A DNA stretch of 64,000 nt from Paenibacillus sp. CF384 (GCF_900106745.1 NZ_FNNV01000019.1:62001-126000), one strand, 5' to 3'. Shown: positions 7,065-16,553, counted from the stretch's first letter. Numbers and translations: made by a program. The notes: generated by a model from the sequence alone, not told the origin.

Positions 7065-8576
7065 ATGGGAATGACAACCATGCCGAACAACCAATTGAAT
7101 CACGCCACAATAAAGGAATTTCTTACGGCTTGCCATCAGTCAAGTGACTTTATTACGATCGATCTCTCCTTTATGCTTACCGCGCCAACATTAATAAAGC
7201 TTTCTTATTATCGAACACTAGTAGATATCGATATGCTGAATTTCATCATCAAATCGCTTCAACAAGTAGATCCATCCACTTCATTAACTAAAATCAGTGA
7301 AATCGTCGCCCATATTCCAATAGAAGAAACTCAGATAAGCCATGACATGGAGAGCATTCAATTAGGTGTATTGAAAGGCCTTTTACTCGTGCACAGCGAC
7401 GCTGAGCTTGATTCGTATGCACTTGTTCCGATTATAAGCAAAAAAGGCCTTCGGACAAGCAATGCTACGGAAGAAGAATTTAGCGTAGTTGGACCAAAGG
7501 TCGGTTTCATAGAAGACGTGGATTATAATCTGAAGCTAATTCGGCTGCAATTAAACAGCCCCGACTTGATCATTAAAGAATTTACAGTCGGGACGTTGTC
7601 CAAGACCAGAGTTTCCTTGCTGTATCTAGCAGAAGCTGCGAATCAAGAAAATGTAGCTAAAATGGAAAAACGCATAAAAGCGATTGATTTCGATGTTATT
7701 TTTGATACGACTCAATTAGATCAACTGATTGCGGATAATTCTTTCACCCCCTTCCCTTTATTTACAACAACGGAGCGCAGGGATCGAGTCGTATACTCAC
7801 TTGTATTGGGGCAGGTAGCTGTCGTTTGTGATGGATCCCCCTACTTTATTACAGGCCCATCCAATTTGTCTGATTTTTTTCTATCACCAGAGGACTACTA
7901 TACGCCTTGGCTGCTTGGCTCGTTTTTTCGAATCATTCGGATTCTTGGCGTTGCATTCTCACTCCTGGCCTCCGCTATGTATGTAGCCATCATTACGTTT
8001 CATTACGATATTATTCCTAAAGAACTTCTTGGACGTCTGATCTATTCCAGACAAAGCGTTCCGTTCCCCCCACTCATCGAAGCTCTCTTCTTAGAGATTA
8101 CGGTTGAGTTTCTAAGGGAAGCCGGTGCCCGCCTTCCAAGTCGCATCGGTCAAACCCTAGGCATTGTTGGAGGAATCATTCTTGGTCAAGCAGCAGTTGA
8201 AGCTTCGTTAACGAGCAATGTTCTCATTATTATTGTCTCACTCTCTGCTCTTGCTTCTTTTGTAACGCCAATCTATAAGATGTCCAATGCCATTCGATTT
8301 CTAAGGTTTCCGATTATATTTCTCGCCGCTATTTGGGGGAGTTTGGGGATTGCATTAGGCGTGAGCGTGGTGATTATCCACTTATCCCAGCTCCGTTCGT
8401 TGGGATATCCGTATACGGTTCCCTTCTTTCCGCTACGTACAAATGATCTCAAGGATAGCTTAGTCCGCTCCTCTTATTCGCAAATCAATACACGACCAAG
8501 CTTTCTTAAACCCACTACAAGCGTTCGCTATATGCCCCACAAGGCAAAAGTTAAACGTGATTTCGATGAGGAGTGA
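7065..8576 (+). CDS. Spore germinant receptor subunit A (GerA family)
   Basis: Subunit A of a germinant receptor in the spore inner membrane. About 503 residues from the ATG at 7065. A long soluble N-terminal half is followed by the conserved ERRDRVVYSLVLGQVAVVCD and SPEDYYTPWLLGSFFR segments, then about five membrane helices, and FPPLIEALFLEITVEFLREA, GQTLGIVGGIILGQAAVEA and YPYTVPFFPLR, all classic GerA-family blocks. The start is uncertain: ATG codons at 7065, 7071 and 7080 are in frame and none has a strong ribosome site; a TTG at 7017 would add 16 residues. Gene order A-C-B with tight spacing (7 bp to the next gene) matches the gerK type of operon. Germinant unknown. Confidence 0.95.
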   Translation: MGMTTMPNNQLNHATIKEFLTACHQSSDFITIDLSFMLTAPTLIKLSYYRTLVDIDMLNFIIKSLQQVDPSTSLTKISEIVAHIPIEETQISHDMESIQLGVLKGLLLVHSDAELDSYALVPIISKKGLRTSNATEEEFSVVGPKVGFIEDVDYNLKLIRLQLNSPDLIIKEFTVGTLSKTRVSLLYLAEAANQENVAKMEKRIKAIDFDVIFDTTQLDQLIADNSFTPFPLFTTTERRDRVVYSLVLGQVAVVCDGSPYFITGPSNLSDFFLSPEDYYTPWLLGSFFRIIRILGVAFSLLASAMYVAIITFHYDIIPKELLGRLIYSRQSVPFPPLIEALFLEITVEFLREAGARLPSRIGQTLGIVGGIILGQAAVEASLTSNVLIIIVSLSALASFVTPIYKMSNAIRFLRFPIIFLAAIWGSLGIALGVSVVIIHLSQLRSLGYPYTVPFFPLRTNDLKDSLVRSSYSQINTRPSFLKPTTSVRYMPHKAKVKRDFDEE

Positions 8577-8583
8577 CTTCTAG

Positions 8584-9696
8584 TTGGGATGCAGGATATA
8601 TGGTAATCTTCCTTTGCTTTTATTGGCTCTAAGTATGCTTCTTGCTTCCTGCGGCAATGGACAGTTCATCGATCAAATCGAGATTGTTCAGACAGCCGGC
8701 TATGACAAGGATGACCGAAAGGTACTGACCAGTGTACTTATTGGAGATTATATGGAGAAAGAGAAAACGAAAGTGAAGCTGCTCACGGCTACTTCCACTA
8801 ACAGTTATGACATGATGCCGCTGCTAAATTTCAAAACCAATAAACCTATCGAATACGGTCAAATGAGAATGATGGTATTTGGAAAGGACTATGCTAAGCA
8901 GAACATGGGCTCGATTCTGAATTTCCTTGCTAAAGATGTATCCATCTCCGGTAACCTTCAATTGGCTGTTGCCAACGAGAGAGCTTCCGAGTTGTTAGCT
9001 GCAACCATCCCGACACATGACCCCTTATTTATTATGAATATGATTATTCAAAATGCAGAAAAAGCTAATCTGCCTCATAGCGACTTGCAAACCATCCTAT
9101 TCCATTTTTACGATGAAGGAAGAGATGTTTTTTTACCGTTTATTTCATTAGACAACAAGAAGAATGCCCAGACCGAGGGCATTGTTCTATTTAATGATCG
9201 AAAAGGCGTGAAATTCATACAACAAAAGGGAAACATGGATGCATTATGGCTCAAAATGCTAATTGAAAACGGTAAAAACGGCAGCTTGGAGCTCCCTTTG
9301 GAAAACTCCAATCATGAACATGAATCCGTTGCTTTTTTGAGAGTGATTACATCAAAAGCTTCCTTTAAAAATAAAACGACTATGAACGGCTCACAGTACA
9401 CTTATTCGGTTAAGGTGAATATTACGGCTAAGGTTGTTTTAAAAGGGATTCCTGAACGATACGCGGGATCTGATCTGGCTCCGTTACAAACGAAGCTTGA
9501 AAAGTACTTATCCGAACAATTGGAGCAATTCATACGATCCTGCTGCGAAGAAGGCATCGATCCGGTTGGGTTTGGCAGCTTCTTTCGAAGCAAGATCCGA
9601 GGGTGGAATGCTTCCGAGTTTTATGCAGCTTATCCTTCTATGAAGTCGACGGTCAGCGCTAAAGTAAAAATCATCAAATCCGGTATACAAAAATAA
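8584..9696 (+). CDS. Spore germinant receptor lipoprotein subunit C
   Basis: Lipoprotein subunit of the GerA-type receptor, 370 residues. The N-terminus is a lipoprotein signal: hydrophobic LPLLLLALSML followed by the lipobox LASC, giving a mature protein that begins at Cys. The rest contains the family block QIEIVQTAGYDKDDRK and a C-terminal segment FRSKIRGWNASEFYAAYP. The start is TTG at 8584; GAGGAG lies about 10 bases upstream, at the end of subunit A, which indicates coupled translation. It lies between A and B subunits on the same strand and completes a full receptor. Confidence 0.93.
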   Translation: MGCRIYGNLPLLLLALSMLLASCGNGQFIDQIEIVQTAGYDKDDRKVLTSVLIGDYMEKEKTKVKLLTATSTNSYDMMPLLNFKTNKPIEYGQMRMMVFGKDYAKQNMGSILNFLAKDVSISGNLQLAVANERASELLAATIPTHDPLFIMNMIIQNAEKANLPHSDLQTILFHFYDEGRDVFLPFISLDNKKNAQTEGIVLFNDRKGVKFIQQKGNMDALWLKMLIENGKNGSLELPLENSNHEHESVAFLRVITSKASFKNKTTMNGSQYTYSVKVNITAKVVLKGIPERYAGSDLAPLQTKLEKYLSEQLEQFIRSCCEEGIDPVGFGSFFRSKIRGWNASEFYAAYPSMKSTVSAKVKIIKSGIQK

Positions 9697-9708
9697 AGAC
9701 ACCAACGA

Positions 9709-10821
9709 ATGGGGACCATGCACGTGAATGGAGTAGTCAGCGATAAATTTTCTGTTTCACCCATCCACTTGTTTTTTTTGATGTATGTAAGTTTAGCGAG
9801 TTTCGGGACTATGAGTTTTCAGCATAGTATCGCTTTCAGTGCCGGCCATGACGCTTGGATTTCGGTCATTATAGCCACGCTCTTCATCGCGCTGCTCGTC
9901 TGGATGATGTTCTTTATCCTTATGCGCCAAAAGCCCGAACAAGCCAATCTTGTGATGATAAACAACAGGCATTTCGGTAAACCGTTAGGGACTGCTATTA
10001 ATCTAATCCTGGTCTTGTATTTCGTATTGGGTTCTTTCGTAACCTTTAGAAATTATCTTCAAATCATCCATGCATGGGTCTTTCCGTACACCAATATATG
10101 GCCAATCGGTGCATTTATTTTGATTGTTGTCTATTACGCCATTTCAGGTGGTTTTCAGTCCATTACAGGATTATGTATGTGGGGAACGATAAGTATTTTT
10201 ATTTTTATCATGCCTCAGTTATTAGCGGTTCTTACTCGCCTGCATCCGGATAATATTTTTCCCGTTTTCAATCACCCTGTAACCGACATCGCTAAATCCG
10301 CCAGGCAAATGGCGCATGAATATATTAGATGCGAAATCCTTCTTGTCATCTACCCCTTCATTAGGCAGCAGAAGAAAGCAAAGCCTTGGGCCTTTGGGGC
10401 TGTTTTGGTAGGCGGTATATTATTTTTGAGTTTGTCTGTATTAAGCATCATGTACTTTAGTCAAAGTCAACTGGAGCTCATTATGTGGCCTACTTTAAGT
10501 TTAATTTCAACGCTTGATTATCCTCTTATGCAGCGCATGGAAACCCTCTTAATTACCATATGGATCGTCAAAATACTAGCCATTATATCTCTCGGACTAT
10601 GGGCAGCCTGTCACACGATGAAACAGACCCTAAAAACCAAACAACGGACAAGCTTAAAAGTATTTATAGGGCTCATTCTAATCCTGCTATTTCTTACAAA
10701 GAATGATGAGCAGGTTCACATGGTAACCGAATTTTACTTTAGCATCGGAGAATATATTATTTTCCTCTACATCCCTGTACTGTTCTGCTTCTCGTTGTTT
10801 TCAAGGAACTTACGCGTTTAG
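9709..10821 (+). CDS. Spore germinant receptor permease subunit B
   Basis: Integral membrane subunit of the receptor, 370 residues, of the APC-related spore germination permease family. About ten hydrophobic segments are visible, including IHLFFLMYVSLASFGTMSF, WISVIIATLFIALLVWMMFF and TAINLILVLYFVLGSF. In B subunits the APC fold forms the germinant binding pocket. ATG 9709 begins 12 bases after subunit C; an alternative ATG at 9718 has GGGG just before it. Last gene of the A-C-B operon; only a weak imperfect stem follows it. Confidence 0.93.
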   Translation: MGTMHVNGVVSDKFSVSPIHLFFLMYVSLASFGTMSFQHSIAFSAGHDAWISVIIATLFIALLVWMMFFILMRQKPEQANLVMINNRHFGKPLGTAINLILVLYFVLGSFVTFRNYLQIIHAWVFPYTNIWPIGAFILIVVYYAISGGFQSITGLCMWGTISIFIFIMPQLLAVLTRLHPDNIFPVFNHPVTDIAKSARQMAHEYIRCEILLVIYPFIRQQKKAKPWAFGAVLVGGILFLSLSVLSIMYFSQSQLELIMWPTLSLISTLDYPLMQRMETLLITIWIVKILAIISLGLWAACHTMKQTLKTKQRTSLKVFIGLILILLFLTKNDEQVHMVTEFYFSIGEYIIFLYIPVLFCFSLFSRNLRV

Positions 10822-10950
10822 CCTTCTCTACGCTGGCATAGAAGCTTTGGCAATCCGCGAGCATGTACGTTGTTGAGTAAGTTCCTTATTTTCTATTTGT
10901 ATCTAGTTTTGTTCTTCGGTTTCGCCCTGGCCACTTCAAGACGGTACACG

Positions 10951-11135
10951 CTAACGAATCCTAGAAGCCTTATTGAAGCGAAAATGAGCTCCAATTATTT
11001 CTAACGAATCGTGGAGGTCTTATTTAGCTGATTTCGAGACATAATGGGCATTTTGCAACCCAATAAGCCTTCTACGATTCGTTAGAATTTCAAGTCGGCT
11101 CATTTGCACCAAATAAGCCCGCTACGATTCGTTAG
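10951..11135. repeat. Structured 185 bp intergenic repeat element, copy 2
   Basis: Four 25 bp units begin at 10951, 11001, 11061 and 11111: two direct copies starting CTAACGAATC and ending CTTATT(T), then two inverted copies ending GATTCGTTAG. Spacing is 50, 60 and 50 bp, identical to the element at 3967-4151, and total length is the same 185 bp. The outer CTAACG and (G)GCT(T)ATTT are shared between loci while the core differs (AATCGTAG here, GTTGNNACAG there). The inverted third spacer carries TGCAAATGAGCCG, close to TGCAAATCAGCCG in the first spacer of copy 1. The rest of the gap 10822-11234 holds nothing recognisable. Confidence 0.85.
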
Positions 11136-11234
11136 AATTTTCAAGAGGGCTACAAATGCCCGAAGATGAGAAATGGCGCCGCAGGAAGGAGACCTGTGAC
11201 GCCAATTTTCATAAATAGTCCTTTTCCTACAATA

Positions 11235-12224
11235 TTAATCACGACTCCTAGGAATCGTCCCGTGCGGAATTTGCAGGAGTTCTTCGCTGATTGTCCAAAG
11301 CTTCTCAGCAGACACCGGATCTATAGCCCAAGGACGGACTCCGCGAGGGAGTTGGCTGTCTGCCGGTACAACCTCAGCGATATCTCCATCTTCGCAATAG
11401 ACGCCTCCCATGTCATTCAGCATTGGGCTGACTGCGCACCAAACTGCTGTTGCGGCGCCTTGCTCCCCGGTTTTGAAGCCTCCGGAAGATGTATAGCTGC
11501 CGTCTTCGTTCCGAGTCACGCCCCAAGAAGCCAACTCCTCATTGCTCATGTTCCGGGTTAAACCCGAGAGGATGGCGCCGGGATGAACCGCAAATGCCCG
11601 TATGCCGTGCTCACGGCCTCGTTTATCCAACTCAATTGCAAACAAGGAGCATGCGACCTTAGATTCACCGTAGGAGACAAACTTGTTATACGGTCTCTTC
11701 GTGAAATGCAGATCCTCGAAATCGATGGGTCCAGTCATATGGCCAACGGACGAATAGGATACAACTCTAGCGTTCCCGGATTGCTTCAAAGCATCCCATA
11801 AACCTACAGTTAGTTGAAAATGTCCAAGCGAATTTGTTGCAAAATGGGTATCGAAACCTCGCACGTCATGAGTCACTGCAGGGAAACAAACACCAGCGTT
11901 CAGAATCAGGAAATCGAGCGCACGTTCGGAATTACGGAATACAGCCGTGAACTCGTCTATGGAAGAGGGATTCGCGAGATCAAGTTTGATGACCTCGACA
12001 TTATTAAGAGAAGCAAGAGCTTCATGCGCTTTATTCACATCACGGGCACCGACTATGACCGTAGCGCCTGCGCTTGCAAGTGCACGCGTTGTTTCAAGAC
12101 CTATGCCTCCATGTCCGCCTGTCACAATTGCCACCTTACCACTGAGGTCATATCCAGTTAGCACTTCTTGAGCGGTCGTCTCTGGACCGAATCCCGAAAG
12201 TAACGGTTTTTGTTCAGTCAACAT
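11235..12224 (-). CDS. Short-chain dehydrogenase/reductase
   Basis: NAD(P)-dependent oxidoreductase of 329 residues. The Rossmann glycine motif reads VTGGHGGIG (T-G-x-x-x-G-x-G); LILNAG is the structural NAG motif; the catalytic Tyr and Lys are in SYGESK with the serine in VSYSSVGH. The length is that of the retinol-dehydrogenase or WW-domain-oxidoreductase-like SDR group rather than the 250-residue classical type. It is divergent from a TetR repressor at 12330 with paired inverted repeats between them, so its expression is probably set by that repressor and an inducing small molecule. Natural substrate unknown. Confidence 0.93.
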   Translation of the reverse strand: MLTEQKPLLSGFGPETTAQEVLTGYDLSGKVAIVTGGHGGIGLETTRALASAGATVIVGARDVNKAHEALASLNNVEVIKLDLANPSSIDEFTAVFRNSERALDFLILNAGVCFPAVTHDVRGFDTHFATNSLGHFQLTVGLWDALKQSGNARVVSYSSVGHMTGPIDFEDLHFTKRPYNKFVSYGESKVACSLFAIELDKRGREHGIRAFAVHPGAILSGLTRNMSNEELASWGVTRNEDGSYTSSGGFKTGEQGAATAVWCAVSPMLNDMGGVYCEDGDIAEVVPADSQLPRGVRPWAIDPVSAEKLWTISEELLQIPHGTIPRSRD

Positions 12225-12252
12225 ATGTGATTTGCTCCTCTTAATATAGAAT

Positions 12253-12300
12253 TAGACATAAAACATAAAATGTCTATACGTCTATACTATACAAGTAGAC
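12253..12300. promoter_or_regulatory. Candidate TetR operators (two inverted repeats)
   Basis: TAGACAT at 12253-12259 and ATGTCTA at 12270-12276 form a perfect 7 bp inverted repeat; GTCTA at 12280-12284 and TAGAC at 12296-12300 form a second one using the same half-site. They lie in the 105 bp between the dehydrogenase and tetR, so one repressor could control both genes and itself. Confidence 0.65.
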
Positions 12301-12329
12301 AAATCATGTAAAGTGTATAAAATGGAAAT

Positions 12330-12872
12330 ATGGACGATAACAAGAAACTGCATATTGTTGCGACGGCGCTAGAGGTGTTCTTTAAGTACGGTTACAAACG
12401 GGTATCGATGAATGAAATTGCGGAGGCGGCGGGTATTTCTCGCGCTGGTCTCTATTTATACTTCAAGAACAAGGAGGAAATGTTTAACGCCGCAATTGTT
12501 TACCATGGCGATCTCCTCATAGAGGAGATCAAAGAAGGGTTATCTACCCCTAAAACGACGGAAGAAAACATTTTATATGCCATTGATGTGTGGGCAATCC
12601 GTAGCTTCGACGATTCTTTGCATTCGCCGGAACATAAGGAAATAACGGACAGCTCTTACCAGTTCGCCCGGCAGGCACTTGATACAAGCTATGGGAAACT
12701 CGAAACCCTGCTGGCCGCATTCCTGGAGCAGAACGTTTCCACTGCAAGAGGTATTACTCCCATGAGATTGGCGCACCTCATAATTAGTGCATTACGTGGC
12801 TATAAAACGGTTGCCAAGAGCACAGATGATCTTCGCCATATGATTCAGGACTTGCTCCGAATAGTCCTGTAA
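12330..12872 (+). CDS. TetR-family transcriptional repressor
   Basis: Regulator of 180 residues. The N-terminal helix-turn-helix is typical: ALEVFFKYGYKRVSMNEIAE, AAGISRAGLYLYFKNKEEMF. The C-terminal part is a divergent ligand-binding domain. It is transcribed away from the short-chain dehydrogenase and the shared region carries TAGACAT/GTCTA inverted repeats, so it most likely represses both genes until a ligand is bound. A long hairpin follows the gene. The ligand cannot be predicted. Confidence 0.93.
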   Translation: MDDNKKLHIVATALEVFFKYGYKRVSMNEIAEAAGISRAGLYLYFKNKEEMFNAAIVYHGDLLIEEIKEGLSTPKTTEENILYAIDVWAIRSFDDSLHSPEHKEITDSSYQFARQALDTSYGKLETLLAAFLEQNVSTARGITPMRLAHLIISALRGYKTVAKSTDDLRHMIQDLLRIVL

Positions 12873-12917
12873 TTCGAGTAAGAACTCTCCGTCCTCCGGC
12901 GGAAAATCACTTCTTTT

Positions 12918-12967
12918 AAACGTCGAGAAACCCAACGTTTTTTCTAACGTTGGGTTTCTCGACGTTT
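12918..12967. terminator. Perfect 22 bp hairpin between convergent genes
   Basis: AAACGTCGAGAAACCCAACG and two more bases pair perfectly with the sequence at 12946-12967 across a 6-base loop. It separates tetR (plus) from the binding lipoprotein gene (minus), so it is placed as a bidirectional terminator. The T-tracts on either side are weak, which is unusual for so long a stem. Confidence 0.75.
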
Positions 12968-12973
12968 ATGGGT

Positions 12974-14608
12974 TTACTGATTTGCAAGATACCGCGTGTA
13001 AGCCTCTTGCACGTAACCGATTAATTCGTTCCAGCCTGCTTTATCGAGATCCTTTAAGTATTTATCCCAACCTTCATCGATCCCGCCATCTGTTATCCAC
13101 TTGCGCCGATTGTTGTCCATTAACTGATAAACTTGGGCGGAGAGAAGTGCCATCTTATCCGCCACTTCCGGCTCGTAGAATATCGTGTGCGGAATGAAAG
13201 GGTCTTTCAGATGCTTATCGATGAATCCAACAGCCTTCATGTCATCCAACAGGCGCTTCGCATCCTGCGGATATTCGACGACTGTATCATAGTACTCCGT
13301 CAATACCGCGACCGGTGTCCCGCCGCCAATCGTATTCCGGTTGCGCATTTCGCTGTAAGTCTTCAGTCCATCCTTCAAATCATCGAATACCATTACGCCT
13401 GCGTCATTCTTCTTATACTGATAGCCGAGCGGGCCCCAGTTGGTTTGAACGGACCAGCTTGGATCGTATAAACCGTCAGCCCATTTTAGAATTCTCGCCG
13501 GATCTTTGGCTTCCTTCGTCAGTACGAAAGCAACCGGATTATGCATTTCAACAAGGTTCTCACGCGTGCCGAATTCCCCGCCTGGTCCTGTTAGATAAGG
13601 TACGGCTACATAATCCTTGGAGCGTTCCTTATCCACGACATCACTTATGGAGAAGGTTAGTACGCTTCCGACGATAACTTCCGGATTTCGGAGCTTGGCT
13701 TGAAGCTTCGGACTGTCGGTAATCAGATATTCCGGATCAATCAAGTCATCTTTGTACATGTCGTGCAAATATTTGATACCGGTCTTGTACGCATCGGTGG
13801 TCGATGTACTGAAGACTTTGCCGTTCTCGTCTACGCCTAGGCTATCGTTACGGTCTGCCTGACCCCATAGTCCGAAAAACTGCCCGAAGTCGTTTGCGTT
13901 GCGCCAATGCCCGATGCCCGATGTTACATCTTTATTAGCCAGCGCCAATCCGATTTCATCCTTCTTGCCGTTGCCGTTCATATCCGATTCCACGAATTTC
14001 TTAAGCGTATCGCGGTACTCGTCAATCGTCTTCGGAATCGGCAATCCGAGCTGATCCAGCCAAGGTTTATAGATATGAAGAATGCCTTGATTACTGATTA
14101 AGCCGTACATCTCTTCAATATAAGGAAGTCCGTAAATATGGCCATCCGGCGCAGTGATCAGCGCTTTGTATTCCGGGCGCATCTCCAATACTTTGGAGAA
14201 ATTCGGCATATCCTTTATGTAATCTTCAATAGGAAGGAAGATGCCTTGATCCACATTCTTCATGATCATGCTGGTATTCAGCGATTGCAGGAACGCCTCC
14301 GGCAGATCACCCGTAGAGAGCATCAGATTCACTTTCTCCGAGGCGGACTCCGACGGAATCTCTTCCCAATCAATATCAATGCCGGATACTTCTGTATAAT
14401 TTTTATACCAGATCATTTCATTAACAGGAAGGTTTTGCGGGTTTTTTGGCCGGACGATATGGATCGGAGCACCGGAATTTCCCTTCGTCGTTGTGGATTC
14501 CGCTGCCTTATTATTCCCCGAAGGCTCATTGCTGCTGTTCGATGAGCAGCCTGCGAGAATCCCCGGCAGCATCAATGCCGTACAGAGAATAGCAATCATC
14601 TTCTTCAT
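12974..14608 (-). CDS. Sugar ABC transporter substrate-binding lipoprotein (LipO/YtcQ-like)
   Basis: Extracellular binding subunit of a CUT1 importer, 544 residues. Signal: MKKMIAILCTALMLPGILAG then Cys (lipobox L-A-G-C), followed by a Ser/Asn-rich tether. The body contains YGLPYIEEMYG and the DMNGNGKKDEIGLA segment, a calcium-loop-like stretch common in this family. It is the first gene after the convergent hairpin but reads toward it; in transcription order it follows the two permeases at 14732 and 15642, the GH32-like enzyme and the kinase. Substrate presumably an oligosaccharide cut by the neighbouring glycosidase. Confidence 0.93.
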   Translation of the reverse strand: MKKMIAILCTALMLPGILAGCSSNSSNEPSGNNKAAESTTTKGNSGAPIHIVRPKNPQNLPVNEMIWYKNYTEVSGIDIDWEEIPSESASEKVNLMLSTGDLPEAFLQSLNTSMIMKNVDQGIFLPIEDYIKDMPNFSKVLEMRPEYKALITAPDGHIYGLPYIEEMYGLISNQGILHIYKPWLDQLGLPIPKTIDEYRDTLKKFVESDMNGNGKKDEIGLALANKDVTSGIGHWRNANDFGQFFGLWGQADRNDSLGVDENGKVFSTSTTDAYKTGIKYLHDMYKDDLIDPEYLITDSPKLQAKLRNPEVIVGSVLTFSISDVVDKERSKDYVAVPYLTGPGGEFGTRENLVEMHNPVAFVLTKEAKDPARILKWADGLYDPSWSVQTNWGPLGYQYKKNDAGVMVFDDLKDGLKTYSEMRNRNTIGGGTPVAVLTEYYDTVVEYPQDAKRLLDDMKAVGFIDKHLKDPFIPHTIFYEPEVADKMALLSAQVYQLMDNNRRKWITDGGIDEGWDKYLKDLDKAGWNELIGYVQEAYTRYLANQ

Positions 14609-14731
14609 TGTACGCTTCTCTCCTCTTCATTTGAATTGAGTTGACTCCCCTAATGCGATCATTCAACCGATAACGAGCTCACCATCACCTCCTTTTCAAA
14701 TATAGATCCGTAAGCCAGTAAGCCATTTGCA

Positions 14732-15616
14732 TTAGCCTTTAATCGAACCGATCATAACCCCTTGCGTAAAATACTTTTGCAGGAATGGATACACGGTCAG
14801 CAGCGGAAGACACGAGGCAACGATGACGCCATACTTCAATTGCTCGGCAATACGTTGTCGATCGGCCATGGACATCGCGTCCGACAGCATTTCGTTTCCA
14901 ACTTCGTTCGTAATCAGCAGGTTCCGTAGAATAACCTGCAGCGGGAATTTGTTTTCGCTCGTGATATAGATCAATGGTTCGAAGAACGAGTTCCAATGAC
15001 CGATGCCGTAGAATAGTGCCATTACGGCCACGATAACCTTCGATAAAGGGAGGACAATGGACAGGAAAAATTTGAAGTCCGAGCATCCATCCATAACAGC
15101 CGCTTCCAGCAGTTCATCCGGAAGCGTACTTTGAAAGAAGGTACGCGTGATGATGATATTCCAGACGGATACGGAAGCCGGCAGGATCAACGCCCACATG
15201 GTGTCCATGATGCCTAGCTTGTTTATAAGAAGATAGCTGGGAATAAGTCCCCCGCTGAAGAACATCGTGAAGATGAACAGCATCATAATCGGCTTGCGAC
15301 CAACCAAATCTTTTCTTGAGAGCGCGTAAGCACCCGTAAGCGTAAAGACCAGGTTAACGAAGGTGCCGCACAATGTATAGACAATGGAGTTCAGGTAACC
15401 GGTCCAAAGCGGCTTATAGTCGAGAATCTTCGCATACCCTTCCGTATACAACCGCTCAGGTAGAAGAAGGATGCCTCCGCGATTGACGATGTTGGGATCG
15501 GAGAACGAAGCCACGACGATGAAATAGAGCGGATAAAGGATACATAGCGTTATCACTGCCATAAGCGTGTAATTCATGACGGTGAAAATTCTGTCGCTCA
15601 GGGACAAGGATTTCAT
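14732..15616 (-). CDS. CUT1 sugar ABC transporter permease, YtcP/LplC-like
   Basis: Inner-membrane permease of about 294 residues from the ATG at 15614-15616. Upstream in-frame ATG codons exist, but GGAGG sits 11 bases before this one and the resulting N-terminus, MKSLSLSDRIFTVMNYTLMA, is the usual one for the family. Six membrane helices are visible and the EAA loop is EAAVMDGCSDFKFFLSIVLP. The C-terminus FLQKYFTQGVMIGSIKG is a family signature. It works with the permease at 15642 and the lipoprotein at 12974; the ATPase must come from elsewhere. Confidence 0.95.
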   Translation of the reverse strand: MKSLSLSDRIFTVMNYTLMAVITLCILYPLYFIVVASFSDPNIVNRGGILLLPERLYTEGYAKILDYKPLWTGYLNSIVYTLCGTFVNLVFTLTGAYALSRKDLVGRKPIMMLFIFTMFFSGGLIPSYLLINKLGIMDTMWALILPASVSVWNIIITRTFFQSTLPDELLEAAVMDGCSDFKFFLSIVLPLSKVIVAVMALFYGIGHWNSFFEPLIYITSENKFPLQVILRNLLITNEVGNEMLSDAMSMADRQRIAEQLKYGVIVASCLPLLTVYPFLQKYFTQGVMIGSIKG

Positions 15617-15641
15617 GCGTCTTGATTCCTCCATTCGGAAG

Positions 15642-16553
15642 CTACCATAAGCTGTTTCCGGACATTTTTCTGGATACATAGTTCGTCATAATAAGTAGCG
15701 TGAAGTTGATCATGGAATTAAATAGACCTATCGCCGTTGCAAAGCTGTACTGCGCATTCAGCAGGCCAACCTTGTATACGTAAGTAGAGATGATCTCCGA
15801 TATCGGCAAGTTCATGCCTTGCTGCATCAGGAACGCCTTCTCCCAGCCTACGGACATGATGTTGCCTATTCCAAGGATGAAGAGGATCGTAATCGTCGGA
15901 GCAATCGATGGCAGATCGACATGCCAAATCCGCCTCAGCTTGGTTGCGCCGTCGACCGTCGCCGCTTCATGCAGCTCCGGGTTGACGCCGCTTAGCGCCG
16001 CAAGATAGATGATGGCGCTGAAGCCCATCGTCTGCCAAATGCCCGAGGAGATATAGACCGTACGAAACCACTCTTCCCGGGCCATGAAATTAACTGCATC
16101 ACCGCCGAAGAGCGTAATGAAGTTATTAATGATTCCCGTGCTCGGCGCTAGAAAAACGTTCAACATCGACACTAATACGACGGTTGAGATGAAATACGGC
16201 GCATAAGTAACCGTTTGCACGAATCGCTGAGCAAACCGATTCCGAATCTGATTCAGCATCAGGGCGAACAGAATCGGAATCGGAAACCCGATTGCGAGCG
16301 AGAACACGCTTAGCTTGATTGTGTTCGTCACGACCATGTCGAATACGAAAGAATCGAAGAAAGCATGGAAATGCTCGAATCCAACCCAGGGACTGCCGAG
16401 GATCCCCCTGCTGGACTTGAAATCTTTGAAGGCAATGACGACGCCATACATGGGGACGTAATGGAATAGCAGGATGTAGAGTAAAGACGGGAGCAGAAGC
16501 ACATACAGTTGCCATCGCCTCAGCATATTAGCCAGCATCCCTTTGCTTTGCAT
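15642..16553 (-). CDS. CUT1 sugar ABC transporter permease, LplB-like
   Basis: Partner permease, about 303 residues. AAGGAGGAG lies 9 bases before the ATG at 16551-16553; the in-frame TTG nine bases upstream is less likely. The N-terminus runs into LYVLLLPSLLYILLFHYVPM and YGVVIAFKDF, and the EAA loop is EAATVDGATKLRRIWHVDLP. The C-terminus ends MSGNSLW, the standard LplB ending. It lies 20 bp after the GH32-like gene in the same operon. Confidence 0.95.
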   Translation of the reverse strand: MQSKGMLANMLRRWQLYVLLLPSLLYILLFHYVPMYGVVIAFKDFKSSRGILGSPWVGFEHFHAFFDSFVFDMVVTNTIKLSVFSLAIGFPIPILFALMLNQIRNRFAQRFVQTVTYAPYFISTVVLVSMLNVFLAPSTGIINNFITLFGGDAVNFMAREEWFRTVYISSGIWQTMGFSAIIYLAALSGVNPELHEAATVDGATKLRRIWHVDLPSIAPTITILFILGIGNIMSVGWEKAFLMQQGMNLPISEIISTYVYKVGLLNAQYSFATAIGLFNSMINFTLLIMTNYVSRKMSGNSLW

